From Apus apus (taxonomy: Eukaryota; Chordata; Aves; Apodiformes; Apodidae), in contig NC_067291.1 of assembly GCF_020740795.1 (NCBI RefSeq), forward strand, positions 20,800,780-20,864,779: a stretch of 64,000 nucleotides of DNA. Reading direction: 5' to 3'. The position numbers were made by a program, and so were the translations under genes. The notes beneath the pieces are model-generated. The model was not told the origin of the DNA. It saw only the letters and a program-made list of their open reading frames with translations, and did no database searches. Below, one piece after another: positions 53,051-62,850 of this stretch. How positions within the stretch are numbered: the first letter of the stretch is position 1; each line of letters opens with the position of its first letter.

Positions 53051-53625
53051 AAATCAGACAATCCCAGATTGGTTTGGGTGGGAAGGGTACTTAAATCTCA
53101 TGCAGTCCCATACCGTGCCATGGGCAGGGACACCTCCCAACGGCCCAGGTTGTTCCAAGCCCCATCCAACCTGCCCTTCAACACTGCCAAGGATGGGGCA
53201 GCCACAGCTTCTCTGGGCAACCTGGGCCAGGGTCTCACCACCCTGACAGCAAATAATTTTTCCCTCAGATCTCATCTCCATCTCCCTTCTTGCAGCTTGA
53301 AACCCTTCCCCTCATCCCATCCCTCCCTGCCCTTGTCCCAAGCCCCTCCCCAGCTTTCCTGGAGCCCCTTCAGGCACTGGAAGGTGCTCTCAGCTCTCCC
53401 TGGAGCCTTCTCTTCTCCAGGCTGAACACCCCAACTCTCCCAGCATGTCTCCAGAGCAGAGCTGCCCCAGCCCTCCCATCATCTCCGTGGCCTCCTCTGG
53501 ACTCGCTCCAACAGCTCTGTGTCCTTCTTGTCTTGGGGACCCAGCCCTGCAGGGGGGTCTCACCAGAGCAGAGCAGAGGGGGACAATCCCCCTGCCGGTC
53601 ACACTGCTGGGGATGCAGTGATAAA
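53051..53625 (-). mobile_element. CR1 LINE 3' fragment, longest copy
   Basis: Continuous CR1 from the tail ('atcccagattggtttgggtg') through 'cagccacagcttctctgggc', 'ctttcctggagccccttcag' and 'cctctggactcgctccaaca' to 'gtcacactgctggggatgca'. Overlapping frames on both strands (118-138 codons) are CR1 noncoding sequence. Confidence 0.95.
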
Positions 53626-53730
53626 GCATCAGCAACACGAGCCAACAGAACAGGTGCCAGGTCCTCCTCAGAGCCTTCTCACCCAGAGCGCAGGGGTGTG
53701 ATGTAAGGAGCACAGAACGTGGCTGTCAGA
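53626..53730. other. Spacer
   Basis: Nothing recognised. Confidence 0.3.
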
Positions 53731-53900
53731 ACCACTCCAAAAAGAGTTTTTTGAGATAGCTGATATTAAAGTGCAATTACAGGTTAAATAACAAATTGGC
53801 TTCCTGCCTAACACAGAGGAACACACTGTGACAATCAGATAATGCTGGAATTAAACAAGATGGCAACAGCTACTGCGGAAGGAGTCGGAGCAAGGAGCCT
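53731..53900. promoter_or_regulatory. Small AT-rich island
   Basis: GATATTAAAGTGCAATTACAGG, GTTAAATAACAAATTGGC and CAATCAGATAATGCTGG. Confidence 0.33.
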
Positions 53901-55255
53901 GTGCTGTGAGTGATGCCTTTGTCCTGGGCAGGTGGATGGGGCTGGTGGGCCTCTGCCATCCCCCAGCCACTCCAACTCAAAACCACGAGGACCTTTGAAG
54001 CCCTACGCCAAATAGCACGGCACAACATCCAGAAAAAAAGGCTCCTCTCTGCCCATCAAGCCCAAGCTCTCGCGCAGCAGAGATCCCGGCTGTCACCAAG
54101 GAAACCAGAGATTGCTGGAGCCATCTCGAGCCTCTGCCTGCCAGCCCCTGTGCTGCAGCAGTCAGTGGGAACTCCATCAGCCTCTGATGGCTGCTCCTTG
54201 AGACAGGGCCACCATTCCATCCCCAGCACGTGCCACACAACACCTGACAGAGCAACCTCCTCTGCAGCAGCAGTTCTCCACTGTCTCACATGTGCCCGCA
54301 GTGACTCAGCCCAACACTTCACCCTCTGGGTCTGCACACCCCGTGATGGGTTTGAATGAGTTGTTACTGCTCAGGAAGGAGCTCCCAGGGCCATCATGGT
54401 GACTTCTGCCCAGCCATGCACATGTGATGCTGGAGAGGGGCAGATGAACATCTCGGTGCCATGGACTTGTGGTTACTCACCTTGAGCTCTGTGTCTGCTC
54501 CAGTTCCTCTGGCACTGAAGGGACTTGGAAAAGGTGCAGGGAAAGATGGCAGCTGTAAGTGGCAGATTCTCTGCCCAGCTTGCAGTGGGGTGCAAGCAGG
54601 GGTGGCAAGTCCATGGGGTGGGTGAGAGAGCCGATGGGATGGGACAGGACTTCCCAGCCTGGAAAAGAGACAAGGAATGGTTAGGAAGGAGGTCTCCAAA
54701 GCTCTGAATGTATGGAGATGGCAGAGATGAGCAATTAACCCATGATGGCAAACAGGGACATCTCTCCACTTCATCCTGAAAGGTTTAACTCTAGTTCTTC
54801 ACCCTCAAGGTGGAAACTCCTAACGGCTGGTGCAGCACAGCCACCATTCTCCTCCACTGTCCTTCACCTCACCTGGAGAAATATCAGCAAGACCACCCGC
54901 CCCAAAGCACAGACTCTTGCAGGTCCTGCAGTGGCTTTAGCATTGCTGAAGAGCAGCAGGATCACCTATTGTCTAGAAATCTCACTGCAAGTGTCGGTTT
55001 GAGAAGCTGCCGAGGTGAGAGGCTGGTGGAGCCTCCTCAGGCCTGGCTCAGGAGATGGTTGAGGTGGTTTAGTCCCCACCTCCACCGAGCCCTTGGCCAG
55101 AGCACCCCTCAGAAGGTGGGCAGGGCTGGGGTGAGGAGCTCTTGCTGGGCTCCACACCAGCAATCTGGTGAAAAACGAGCTGCTCTCGCCCGCACCGTCA
55201 CTGGGTTCATCGGCTCCCGTTTTGGGAGCACCAGGGAGGCAGCAGAAGCAGAATC
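53901..55255. other. Mixed spacer
   Basis: No gene, CR1 or tandem array recognised across about 1.35 kb. Frames up to 156 codons lack motifs. Confidence 0.45.
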
Positions 55256-55605
55256 CTTGGGCACAGCTAGTTCTCAGTGATATAATTCTCTTTAATCTTT
55301 TAAGCATTTGACAGTATTTGCTTGAAAGAAGGAGCAACAAGTACATAATTATTGCACTAATTAAGCTGCCAAAACACAAGCATGCTGCAAGAGCACCTTT
55401 GAAACAGTGAGCTCTCGATTCATTAGCATCTGCTGTAAGCTTATTAATCACCTAACAGGCAATTAGCAAGCTGTTACTGTTTGAGACTAGTATGTAAATA
55501 AATTCTTGGGTTAATTTCTTCCTCTGATAATAAAGAAAACATTATGAAAATTAGCTAAGCGACAATGTAAATGATCTCGACTGTTAATTATACGATGGCG
55601 TTACG
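55256..55605. promoter_or_regulatory. Strong AT-rich island abutting a CpG block
   Basis: CTCTTTAATCTTTTAAGC, CATAATTATTGCACTAATTA, GATTCATTAGCATC, GCTTATTAATCACC, GGCAATTAGCAAGC, GGTTAATTTCTTCC, GAAAATTAGCTAAGC and CTGTTAATTATACG. At least eight ATTA-type cores in 350 bp. It runs straight into CpG-dense DNA at 55597, a typical enhancer or promoter boundary. Confidence 0.5.
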
Positions 55606-55805
55606 CACGCGGCCGCCGCGCACCAGAGAAGGGACGTGCCGCTGCCTCCGCTGCTGCTCGGAAAACAACCTGTCGGCACAGGTACCGGGGGGGTCCCGCC
55701 GAGGGGGGCCGTGGGGCTGTCTCTGCGGCCGAGGCGGCACCATTGGCCGGTCGGTGCTTCCCCCGGCCCCTGCCGGCAGCTCCAGCCCTGCCCCTTCCCG
55801 CAGGG
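55597..55805 (+). promoter_or_regulatory. Short CpG-dense block with possible first-exon shape
   Basis: CpG-rich (ttacgcacgcggccgccgcg at 55602, then gaggggggccgtggggctgt and gcggccgaggcggcaccatt). An ATG at 55595 opens a frame, MALRTRPPRTREGTCRCLRC and on, that meets a consensus-like splice donor (CACAG|GTACCG, about 55682). No acceptor or partner exon can be identified, so this is speculative. Confidence 0.28.
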
Positions 55806-55810
55806 CACCC

Positions 55811-55929
55811 ATCCCCCAGAGCCACCGATCCCCCAAAGCTACTGATGCCCCAGAGCCACTGATCCCCCAAAGCTACTGATGCCCCAGAGCCACCGATCCC
55901 CCAGAGCCATTGATCCCCCAAAGCCCTCA
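55811..55929. repeat. 17-bp minisatellite, seven copies
   Basis: Seven units of exactly 17 bp, ATCCCCCAGAGCCACCG and close variants (ATCCCCCAAAGCTACTG, ATGCCCCAGAGCCACTG), start every 17 bp from 55811. Confidence 0.95.
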
Positions 55930-55951
55930 ATCCATGGGGACTGCATCCACC

Positions 55952-56110
55952 AGATGTGCAGAGATGTGGGCAGAGGTGTGGGCAGGCAGAGGTGCTGCTG
56001 GAGGCATGAACAGGCAAAGGTGCAGGCAGAGGTGCAGGCAGAGGTGCAGGCAGAGGCATAGAGAGGCAAAGGTGCAGCCAGATGTGCAGGCAGAGGTGCA
56101 GGCAGGCACA
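55952..56110. repeat. 12-bp minisatellite
   Basis: Units of CAGGCAGAGGTG and variants (CAGGCAAAGGTG, CAGCCAGATGTG), most regular at 56011-56050 and 56067-56108, with spacers of GAGGCATAGAGA type. It begins about 20 bp after the 17-bp array ends. Confidence 0.9.
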
Positions 56111-56300
56111 CCAGAGACACTCACAGTTAGGCTGGCCCTGGGGCTGCACATCCATGGAGATGAAAATTAATAAAATTAACTAAACCAGCACTGACCGTGT
56201 TGGGGGGAGTGGAAAGGACATTTCCATGTCACCTTCCATTGACAAAGCTCTGCTCTGAGCTTGGCTCTACAGCCTCCTGTGCCCAAAAACCCTCCCAGCT
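56111..56300. other. Spacer
   Basis: A small AT patch, GAAAATTAATAAAATTAAC (56161-56180). Confidence 0.35.
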
Positions 56301-56510
56301 CCTCTCAACATGCTCCAGCGAAGCAGAAAACCAATTACAGTGCAGTGCAAGCCTGGTGGAGTGAGGAATTACCAGCAGCAGAGGTTACTTAATAATCTTA
56401 TTAATTTAAACTATTTTATCACCATCTTTTGCCCCATAATGATGCGTACAAAATGCACAGAGAATATTTCACAATTAAACAAAAGATGAAGATTAAGGAC
56501 AAGACGAAGT
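56301..56510. promoter_or_regulatory. AT-rich island
   Basis: AACCAATTACAGTGC, GAGGAATTACCAGC and TTACTTAATAATCTTATTAA (inverted repeat core 56389-56404) continuing to TTTAAACTATTTTATCACC and CACAATTAAAC. Confidence 0.4.
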
Positions 56511-56667
56511 ACTTCCATGCGGCTCTGGGAAGGAGTGCTGCAGCCCGGGGCAGCCCTGGAGCTCCTGGGAGCTCCAGGCACCAACACTGACAGAGGCTCC
56601 CTGCTCTGCAGAGAGGCTGCTGTGCTGGGCTGGGCAACATGAGTGTCCTGGCAGGGTCACCAAGCCT
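56511..56667. other. Spacer
   Basis: GC-rich; nothing recognised. Confidence 0.35.
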
Positions 56668-56949
56668 TGGTGGTGCCACCCAGAGGGATCTGGACAGGCT
56701 GGAGAGGTGGGTCCGAGGTCAAGTGCAAGGTCCTGCCCACGGGTGGAGGCAATGCCCAGCACAGACACAGGCTGGGCAGAGAGGGTTTGGAGCAGCCCTG
56801 AGGAGAGGGACTTGGGGTGTTGGGTGCTGAGAAGCTCACCATGAGCCAGCAACGTGCTGGAGCCCAGAAACTGACTCTGTCCTGGGCTGCATCCAGCAGC
56901 ATGACCAGCAGGGCAAAAGAGGGGATTGTCCCCCTCTGCTCTACTCTGG
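56668..56949 (+). mobile_element. CR1 LINE fragment reaching toward the end of ORF2
   Basis: It includes blocks lying upstream of those in the other copies: 'cccagagggatctggacagg', 'gtcaagtgcaaggtcctgcc' and 'accatgagccagcaacgtgc', then 'ctgcatccagcagcatgacc' and 'ggggattgtccccctctgct'. These are near the 3' end of the CR1 reverse-transcriptase ORF. The copy is broken, lacks its 3' tail and encodes nothing functional. Confidence 0.88.
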
Positions 56950-57050
56950 CCACCCCTGCTGGCCTTTCTTCCACTGTTAGATCCTGGAGGAGAGAAGGGA
57001 AAGAAAAAAAAAAAAGCCCCCACCCCGAAAAAAAAAGCCCAATGCCTTGA
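56950..57050. repeat. A-rich simple sequence
   Basis: GAAAAAAAAAAAAGCCCC and CGAAAAAAAAAGCCC at 57001-57040. Confidence 0.7.
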
Positions 57051-57345
57051 TTTCTGAGCTTGCTGGAACTTGAAATCAAAACCTGTAAGCACTGTTGTTC
57101 CAAAATATCATTTTCCATTTCCAGAAGCAAGTGCTGGAGCTTTAGAACAACTGCACAAAACCAAGAAGACAAGGAGGGAATGGCTTGTAAATGGCTTTTT
57201 AGTACAAACTGTCTTTCAGTTTTATGGGCGATGGCTGGAGATCCCTTTGGAGCGATGTGCTAAGAGGTTATTTTGGATCCAGCTTAGAGACTGCAGCAGT
57301 TTGGCCCATTAAAAAGTAAATTTTTCATGTCAAGAAACAATCTCT
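57051..57345. other. Neutral to AT-rich repeat-free DNA
   Basis: Weak island with CCATTAAAAAGTAAATTTTTC. An 80-codon plus-strand frame (57070-57312) has some protein-like composition (KTKKTRREWLVNGFLVQTVF) and follows a pyrimidine-AG (ttttccatttccag). No family matches. Confidence 0.3.
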
Positions 57346-57464
57346 GGCAGATGGAGTGCTCATCTGTGAAAAAGGGAAAAAAAAAACCATAAGTAGGTCA
57401 GGAAAGCAGCGTGTGGCTCAGAGCACTGGGGGGCAGAGCTCCTCAGGAGGCTGCTCATCTTGCA

Positions 57465-57895
57465 CCACAGAATCATGGAATCCCAGGCTGGTTTGGGTGG
57501 GACGGGACTTTCAAGACCACCCAGTCCCTAACCCCTGCCATGGGCAGGGACACCTCCCACCAGACCAAGCTGCTCCAAGCCCCATCCAACCTGCCCTTCA
57601 ACACTGCCAGGGATGGGGCAGCCACAGCTTCCCTGGGCAACCTGGGCCAGGCTCTCACCACCCTCACAGCCCAGAATTTCTCCCTCACATCTCAGCTCCA
57701 GCTCCCTCTTCCATCTGGAAACCCTTCCCCCTGCTCCCATCCCTCCCTGCCCTTGTCCCAAGTCCCTCCCCAGCTTTCCTGGAGCCCCTTCAGGCACTGG
57801 AAGGTGCTCTAAGGTCTCCCTGGAGCCTTCTCTTCTCCAGGCTGAATGCCCTCTCTTCTCCAGGCTGAATGTCCCAAACTCTCCCAGCCCATGGG
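57465..57895 (-). mobile_element. CR1 LINE 3' fragment with internal 22-bp duplication
   Basis: It runs from 'acagaatcatggaatcccag' through the usual blocks to 'ccaaactctcccagccc'. 'ctcttctccaggctgaatg' occurs twice in tandem (57830-57848 and 57853-57871), a later local duplication. Confidence 0.93.
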
Positions 57896-58395
57896 GTCCC
57901 TTCTCCAGGTCCCCACACTGAGGGCAGCCGGTCAGAGCCGCCTTTCCCGTGTTTCCGAGCAGCCGCCTCCACCCGACAGGGACTCGTGGCAGCTGCCAGA
58001 CCCTGCTGGCAGCCACAGATCCCAGCCCACCACAAGACCAAAGCGTTTGTGGTTGCTCAGCCTGAATCCCATCAAGGTCTCAGCCTCCAACTAGCAATTT
58101 CGCTGGCTGCTGCTGCTGCCTGCTGCACCAGATGTTTCTGGAAGGGCCCAGGGACAGATGTGCCTTCAGTCTCAACTGAAAACAAGAAAAAGTTGCTGTT
58201 CCCCTCCATAAATCCCAGCTTTCCTTGGCTCAGTTTGATCCCAGACAGCTCCTCTCCAGCCGTTAGTTGGTTTTGCCTGTTTTTTCCCTCTGTTCAAACA
58301 CAGATAACAGCACCAGGAGCTCTGGGTGGGGTTGAGCAGGATGCCGCCGGCATCCCCGCACATCACCTGCCTTACAGAGACACAGCTCGTGGCAG
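57896..58395. other. Spacer
   Basis: No gene or repeat recognised; weak CpG content at 57925-57975. Confidence 0.4.
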
Positions 58396-58700
58396 AGGGT
58401 GCTCTTTGCTTTGCATTCACCTCCACTGAAATAACACATTTAAATAAAAAAGCCCTGGTAAAGCTGGGGTTGTTTTTCACAGCTGTTGCTACAGAAATTC
58501 TAATTCTGGGCAACCCCAGGGAAGAGCCACGGCAGTTGCAATCAGAAGCAGTTGACAGTTGTAACCAAAAGCAAAACTCAAAACCTGCAACTGTTCACTT
58601 AAAGGGTGCTAAGTAGATATTTTTTTTAATGAAAATTCTAGATTTTTAAATTATTTTTTTTCCTTTTGGAAAACTCTCCCACGCAGCACTGGTATTTCAG
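58396..58700. promoter_or_regulatory. AT-leaning island with CAGTTG cluster
   Basis: Four MYB-type words, CAGTTG at 58533, 58549 and 58556 and CAACTG at 58588, lie within 61 bp, with GTAACC between them. The right part is A/T simple sequence (58619-58665). Confidence 0.35.
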
Positions 58701-59550
58701 GAGCCTCAGGGCTCAGCAATGACAAACCCTGCACTGAGGTGCAGCGCCGTGGCAGCCCCAGCCTGCTGACCCAGCCCCTCAGCATTTTACACAGGAGTGT
58801 TTTTGCTGCTCACTGTGGCCTTCAATTTCCATCAAGTTTCTGCAGGGTGGCCCCACCCTAGCCTGTCAGAGGCCTCACACAACCCCTCTGCTCCCCACGG
58901 GCTTGAGTGCCAGCAAGGATACCTTGGCCGTGGGTGCTGGGTGAGGGGACAGCCTGCATGAGGGTGGGCTCAGGGAGCTCAAGCTCCTGCACCCCTCCTG
59001 TTCCTTTGTGGCCTCCCCACCCCCAAAGGTGAAATAACACTGTGTAGATCTCTCCTATTTGCACAAACCCTTCCAGAAACAAACAAATTTTCCAACAGAG
59101 ATATCATAAAAAGCTGAGGTTTAACCTTCCCAGGTGCTCTCATTACCTGTTGCTATGATTATCTCTTACAGCTGTAACTAAATGTGAAAACAAATTTGCA
59201 GTGAAATGTTTTCTTTGGCACAAATTGAATTTGAGGGCATTTTCCTTGGCAGGAAAGGGAAAGTTTTTGGTTCCTGACACCTTGAAGAGGGGTGGTCCCT
59301 TTGCCTTCCACCCTGCCCTGCCAAAGCTGGCTGATCGATGCACAGCTCCTTCAAGGGGTTTCCTACACCCAGTTTTGCCTTGGAAATCTCCTTTAAAAAA
59401 TGTGATTTTATACCCTCCGAAGTCTCTAAACATGCTGTCAGCAAGCAGGGTGTCAGAGTGAGAAGGCTCAGCCCACACGAGGTGCCTGCTGGCCCTGCTC
59501 ACACACACAGCCTGGGTGGCAGCGCTGCCAGGGGTTCAGCCCCGGGGATA
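58701..59550. other. Mixed spacer
   Basis: No gene or CR1 recognised. The stretch 59090-59215 is weakly AT-rich (GTTGCTATGATTATCTC). Confidence 0.4.
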
Positions 59551-59870
59551 TCGATCCCTGCAGTGTTTTGGGAGGGCAGCCAAGGAAAACTGTTTGTCCC
59601 GGCTGAGCAAGGGACCCGTTTGGAACAGATCAAGCGACGAGGAAAAATTCCTGCGCTGGCAGCGGTAAAACTTCCATCCCCTCCGCCTGTCCCGAACGTC
59701 ACTGCGGCTGGTGACACCGTCTGCGGGCAGGAGGGCGCTGGGCAGAGGCTGCAAAGGGAGCCGGGCCGGGAGCATCGATCGGGGAAGATGTTCCTGGTGG
59801 TGTCACTGCTGACCTTGTCCCCAGGCTCTTCCAGAGAGACAAAGGTCCGACCAAAGCAAAGAGCTCCCTA
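59551..59870. other. CpG-containing block
   Basis: Scattered CpGs (gatcaagcgacgaggaaaaa; cgtctgcgggcaggagggcg; gccgggccgggagcatcgat). A 177-codon plus-strand frame (59338-59871) crosses it without a recognised domain. Confidence 0.3.
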
Positions 59871-60028
59871 ACGACTGGAGGTGCTCGCAGCCCAACCCGG
59901 GCAGGACGCAAATATCCCGACAGAACAAATAAACCCCGGTGGCACAGGGGGGTGGGTGGATCCTTCCGAGGCTTCCAGCACTTGGGTCCAGCCCTGCAGC
60001 TGGTGGGGATGGAGGCAGGGAGCAGGTT

Positions 60029-60156
60029 TCACAGAATCACAGCATGGTTGGGGCTGGAAGGGGATCTCTGGAGACCATCTCGTCCAACACAAGAAGGACA
60101 CGGAGCTGCTGGAGTGAGTCCATCCAGAGGAGGCCACGGAGATGACGGCGGGAGGG
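60029..60156. mobile_element. Two CR1 pieces in opposite orientation
   Basis: 60029-60094 is a minus-oriented CR1 tail ('cagaatcacagcatggttgg', 'catctcgtccaac'). It is joined at 60092 to a plus-oriented internal CR1 piece ('acaagaaggacacggagctg', 'gaggccacggagatgacg'). The shared 'ccaacac' at the junction suggests microhomology-mediated rearrangement. Confidence 0.82.
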
Positions 60157-60292
60157 GACACGGGGTGCGCTGTCCCCCGTGTGTCCCGTGTCCCCTGTGT
60201 CCCCCGCGGGCCGGGCCCGGGTGCGTGCCCGGTCGCAACCACACGGTGGTAGGAGCGAACCTCGGTGGGACCGGCCCAGCCCCTGCTCAGAC
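60157..60292. other. GC-rich spacer within CR1 debris
   Basis: CpG-containing sequence between two CR1 remnants (cccgcgggccgggcccgggt, 60202). Nothing gene-like. Confidence 0.35.
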
Positions 60293-60476
60293 AGCCCCCC
60301 CTGTCACTCCCTGCCCTTGTCCCAGGTCCCTCCCCAGCTTTCCTGGAGCCCCTTCAGGCACTGGAAGGTGCTCTCAGGTCTCCCTGGAGCCTTCTCTTCT
60401 CCAGGCTCAACACCCCATCTCTCCCAGCCTGTCTCCAGAGCAGAGCTGCTCCAGCCCTGGGATTATCCTCATGGAA
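60293..60476 (-). mobile_element. CR1 LINE internal fragment
   Basis: 'ctgcccttgtcccaggtccc', 'ctttcctggagccccttcag' and 'tctccagagcagagctgctc'; lacks both tail and upstream part. Confidence 0.9.
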
Positions 60477-61305
60477 TTTCAGGTTAGCCAAAGGTTAGGT
60501 GCCATTAGACATCCATAAGCTGATGTTATTGGCTTCAGGAACCCATCAGTCTTTGGTGAGATAATGAGGACCAGTCTCTGACATCTCTTGCAAGACCTAC
60601 TGGATACACTCCGAGCTGCTCTAAGCTCCAGTTTTGATTTTTCAGGGCAGGCAGCTGACAACTTGAAAGGCACCACTCCTCGTCAGTTAGAAAATAGTCC
60701 TGACTGCCCAAAAGCACCTGGCCTGGAGCAGGGATGCTGCCCACCCTCCTGGGCTCTGCAGGTTCCTCCAGTCACAGCTGAGCATCACTCAAGCAGAGGC
60801 ACGGGGCAGGTCTGGGGATTCCACAGGGCTGCTTGTGGGATGAGAGGTCAAGTCCAGGTTCCCACCACCTTCCTGGGGCTGTTAAACTTCCAAGTCTCTT
60901 TGACAGTGATGGAGAAGGGTTTGCTCTCCTTTCCCCATCCCTGTGGATTTGTGCACAGGAGAGGCAGGCACAAACGTTTCAGGGATGAAACTCTCTCAGG
61001 CTGCTGAAGAAAGAAAGATTTTTCCTCAAAACCAAGTGTTTCCACTGGACAGCTGGAGCTATTCTGGAGCCCCCCTGGGCCAGGAGGCAGAGCACAAGGC
61101 CCCTCATGGTCGGGGCTCTCCGGGCAGAGCCAGCAGCAGCTTTCTCTGCTCCTGATCTCCATGTACACCTTAAATCCAGGCAGAGAAAGAAAAAATACTC
61201 TGTCACAGTGTCTCCTTAGGGACCCTAGCTCAGAAGCCCCAGACACTGCCCGGCATGGAGATGGAGTGCAGGAACACAGATGATGGTGCATAACCCGAGA
61301 GGGAC
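60477..61305. other. Spacer with weak AT patch
   Basis: GCCATTAGACATCC and GATGTTATTGGC (60501-60535) and GAGATAATGAGG are weakly island-like. The rest shows no gene or repeat. Confidence 0.35.
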
Positions 61306-61660
61306 TGAATGTTTTCAGCAAATTACCTCTGTTATGAGCCTGGCCATAAAAATCACCTCACCAGTGAATTCAGCTTTTCTCCTCTCCATGCCCAATCAAT
61401 TAGCACATGAGTAATACCAGGCCCATTAGGGCAAACTGATGCCGGGGGAGTTATGTCATCTGCCATAGAAATGATTGCTTAATATACCAGTTGGCTCCAA
61501 GGAACTCTTACCCGTTGCACAACCCCCTGAAATCGATAGCAACAGTCAAACTATATTGTTTCAAACAAGAATACTGCTGGGGAGCTAAGTAAGCTCAATA
61601 GCAGCATTTGTGATCTCAGACACTTACTGGGCTATAAATAATACAGAGGAACAACAACAA
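61306..61660. promoter_or_regulatory. AT-rich island
   Basis: CAGCAAATTACCTCTG, GCCATAAAAATCACC, CCCAATCAATTAGCAC, GCCCATTAGGGC, ATTGCTTAATATACC, CGATAGCAACAG and GGCTATAAATAATACAG. About 350 bp repeat-free; strong candidate. Confidence 0.45.
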
Positions 61661-61897
61661 CCGGGGGTGTTTCTAACCAGGAGAGACAGCTGGTTCAACT
61701 CATTACAGAAGGACAAACGTGTCCGTGCAAGGAGTAGGCAGAGCAACTTCTGCAGGACCCCATCATCCTGGGGAGCCCCTGGAAGGTAACCTCTGGTGCA
61801 CCAAGACCCTGCCTGATTTCACTGGGCTGTTGCATTTATGCTGGAAGAGAAAGACACCGTTCCCATTGCTTTAAAAATTACTTACCAAAGCAGAAAG
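61661..61897. other. Spacer
   Basis: Nothing recognised. Confidence 0.35.
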
Positions 61898-62095
61898 CAG
61901 TTGCCAGGCCCTGGCCCAGGCTGCCCAGGGCAGGGGTGGAGTCCCCATCCCTGGAGGGGTTTCAAAGCCCTGTAGATGTGGTGCTGAGGGACATGGGTTA
62001 GTGGTGGCCTTGGCAGGGCTGGGTGAACAGTTGGACTCAATGACCTTCAAGGTCTTTTCCAACCCCAAAAATGTGATGATTCTATTATTCTAAAT
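61898..62095 (+). mobile_element. CR1 LINE tail
   Basis: 'aggccctggcccaggctgcc', 'gtggagtccccatccctgga', 'gatgtggtgctgagggacat', 'ttcaaggtcttttccaaccc' and the terminal 'gatgattctattattcta'. Confidence 0.93.
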
Positions 62096-62465
62096 AGCAA
62101 TGAATAAGTTTGAACTTGAGGACTCAACACAGTGTCACTCTTGGTACTCTATAGGCAGCTCTAGCAAACGCCCCCCCAACTCCTGTTCCCATTACCTCTT
62201 CCCATTTCCAGGAGAGATGTCCACCCACCTTCAGGAGGAAGGCAGAAAAGTCCAGAGGAAAGGTTGGGAGCTGGATGGGGTTGGACCTGAAGCCAGTGCC
62301 CCCCCAAGGCATCACCACCGGCCATCCAATAGGAGCAGGAGACACAGACCACACCGGAGAGATGTTTCACTGTGTGTAAAGAAATACCGAAAAGCAGCAG
62401 CAGCAGAAGCTTCTCTGCCTTGCCCTGGGGATGGGGCTTCACATTCTCAGTGCGGGACAAAGAAC
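62096..62465. other. Spacer
   Basis: No gene or repeat recognised. Confidence 0.35.
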
Positions 62466-62850
62466 TCTTGATATTAGCTTGGCCAGAGGATTTGAGTAGG
62501 ATTGGCCTTGGCTAACAAACTGTGATCAAAGCTAATCTCTGATTAGCTATACTGAGGAGATTTAATTTAGTTTAAAGCCTTACCTGAAATGCAGAGCTGG
62601 GTATTATTGCGTGTCTGACTGAGGCTGCTGTTGTACAGCTGAAGTATTTATAGTGGAATTAAAACCTCTCTGAAAGCAATCACCCAAGGAAGCAGGAAAA
62701 TTGATTGCAGTGTTACTGATTCCAAACATGCAAAAATCATGAGTCAGTCCCCAAAATGTCACAAGATTTTAAAATGTAATCTATTTTGTCTTCTTTTTTT
62801 CTTTTTTCTTTTTTCGTTTGAGAGACTAGCCCTCATATTTTCAAGCCATG
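62466..62850. promoter_or_regulatory. AT-rich island with inverted TAATC pair next to a TCF-like site
   Basis: ATCAAAG (62525-62531, TCF/LEF-like) overlaps AGCTAATCTCTGATTAGCT (62530-62548), an 8-bp perfect inverted repeat. Also ATTTAATTTAGTTTAAAGC, GTATTTATAGTGGAATTAAA, AAATTGATTGCAG and CATGAGTCAGTCC (AP-1/MAF-like). A pyrimidine tract with T-runs closes it (62786-62817). Confidence 0.45.

Noticed and set aside
57070..57312. 80-codon frame after a pyrimidine-AG
   Set aside because: The peptide resembles nothing known and no donor matches the frame before the stop.
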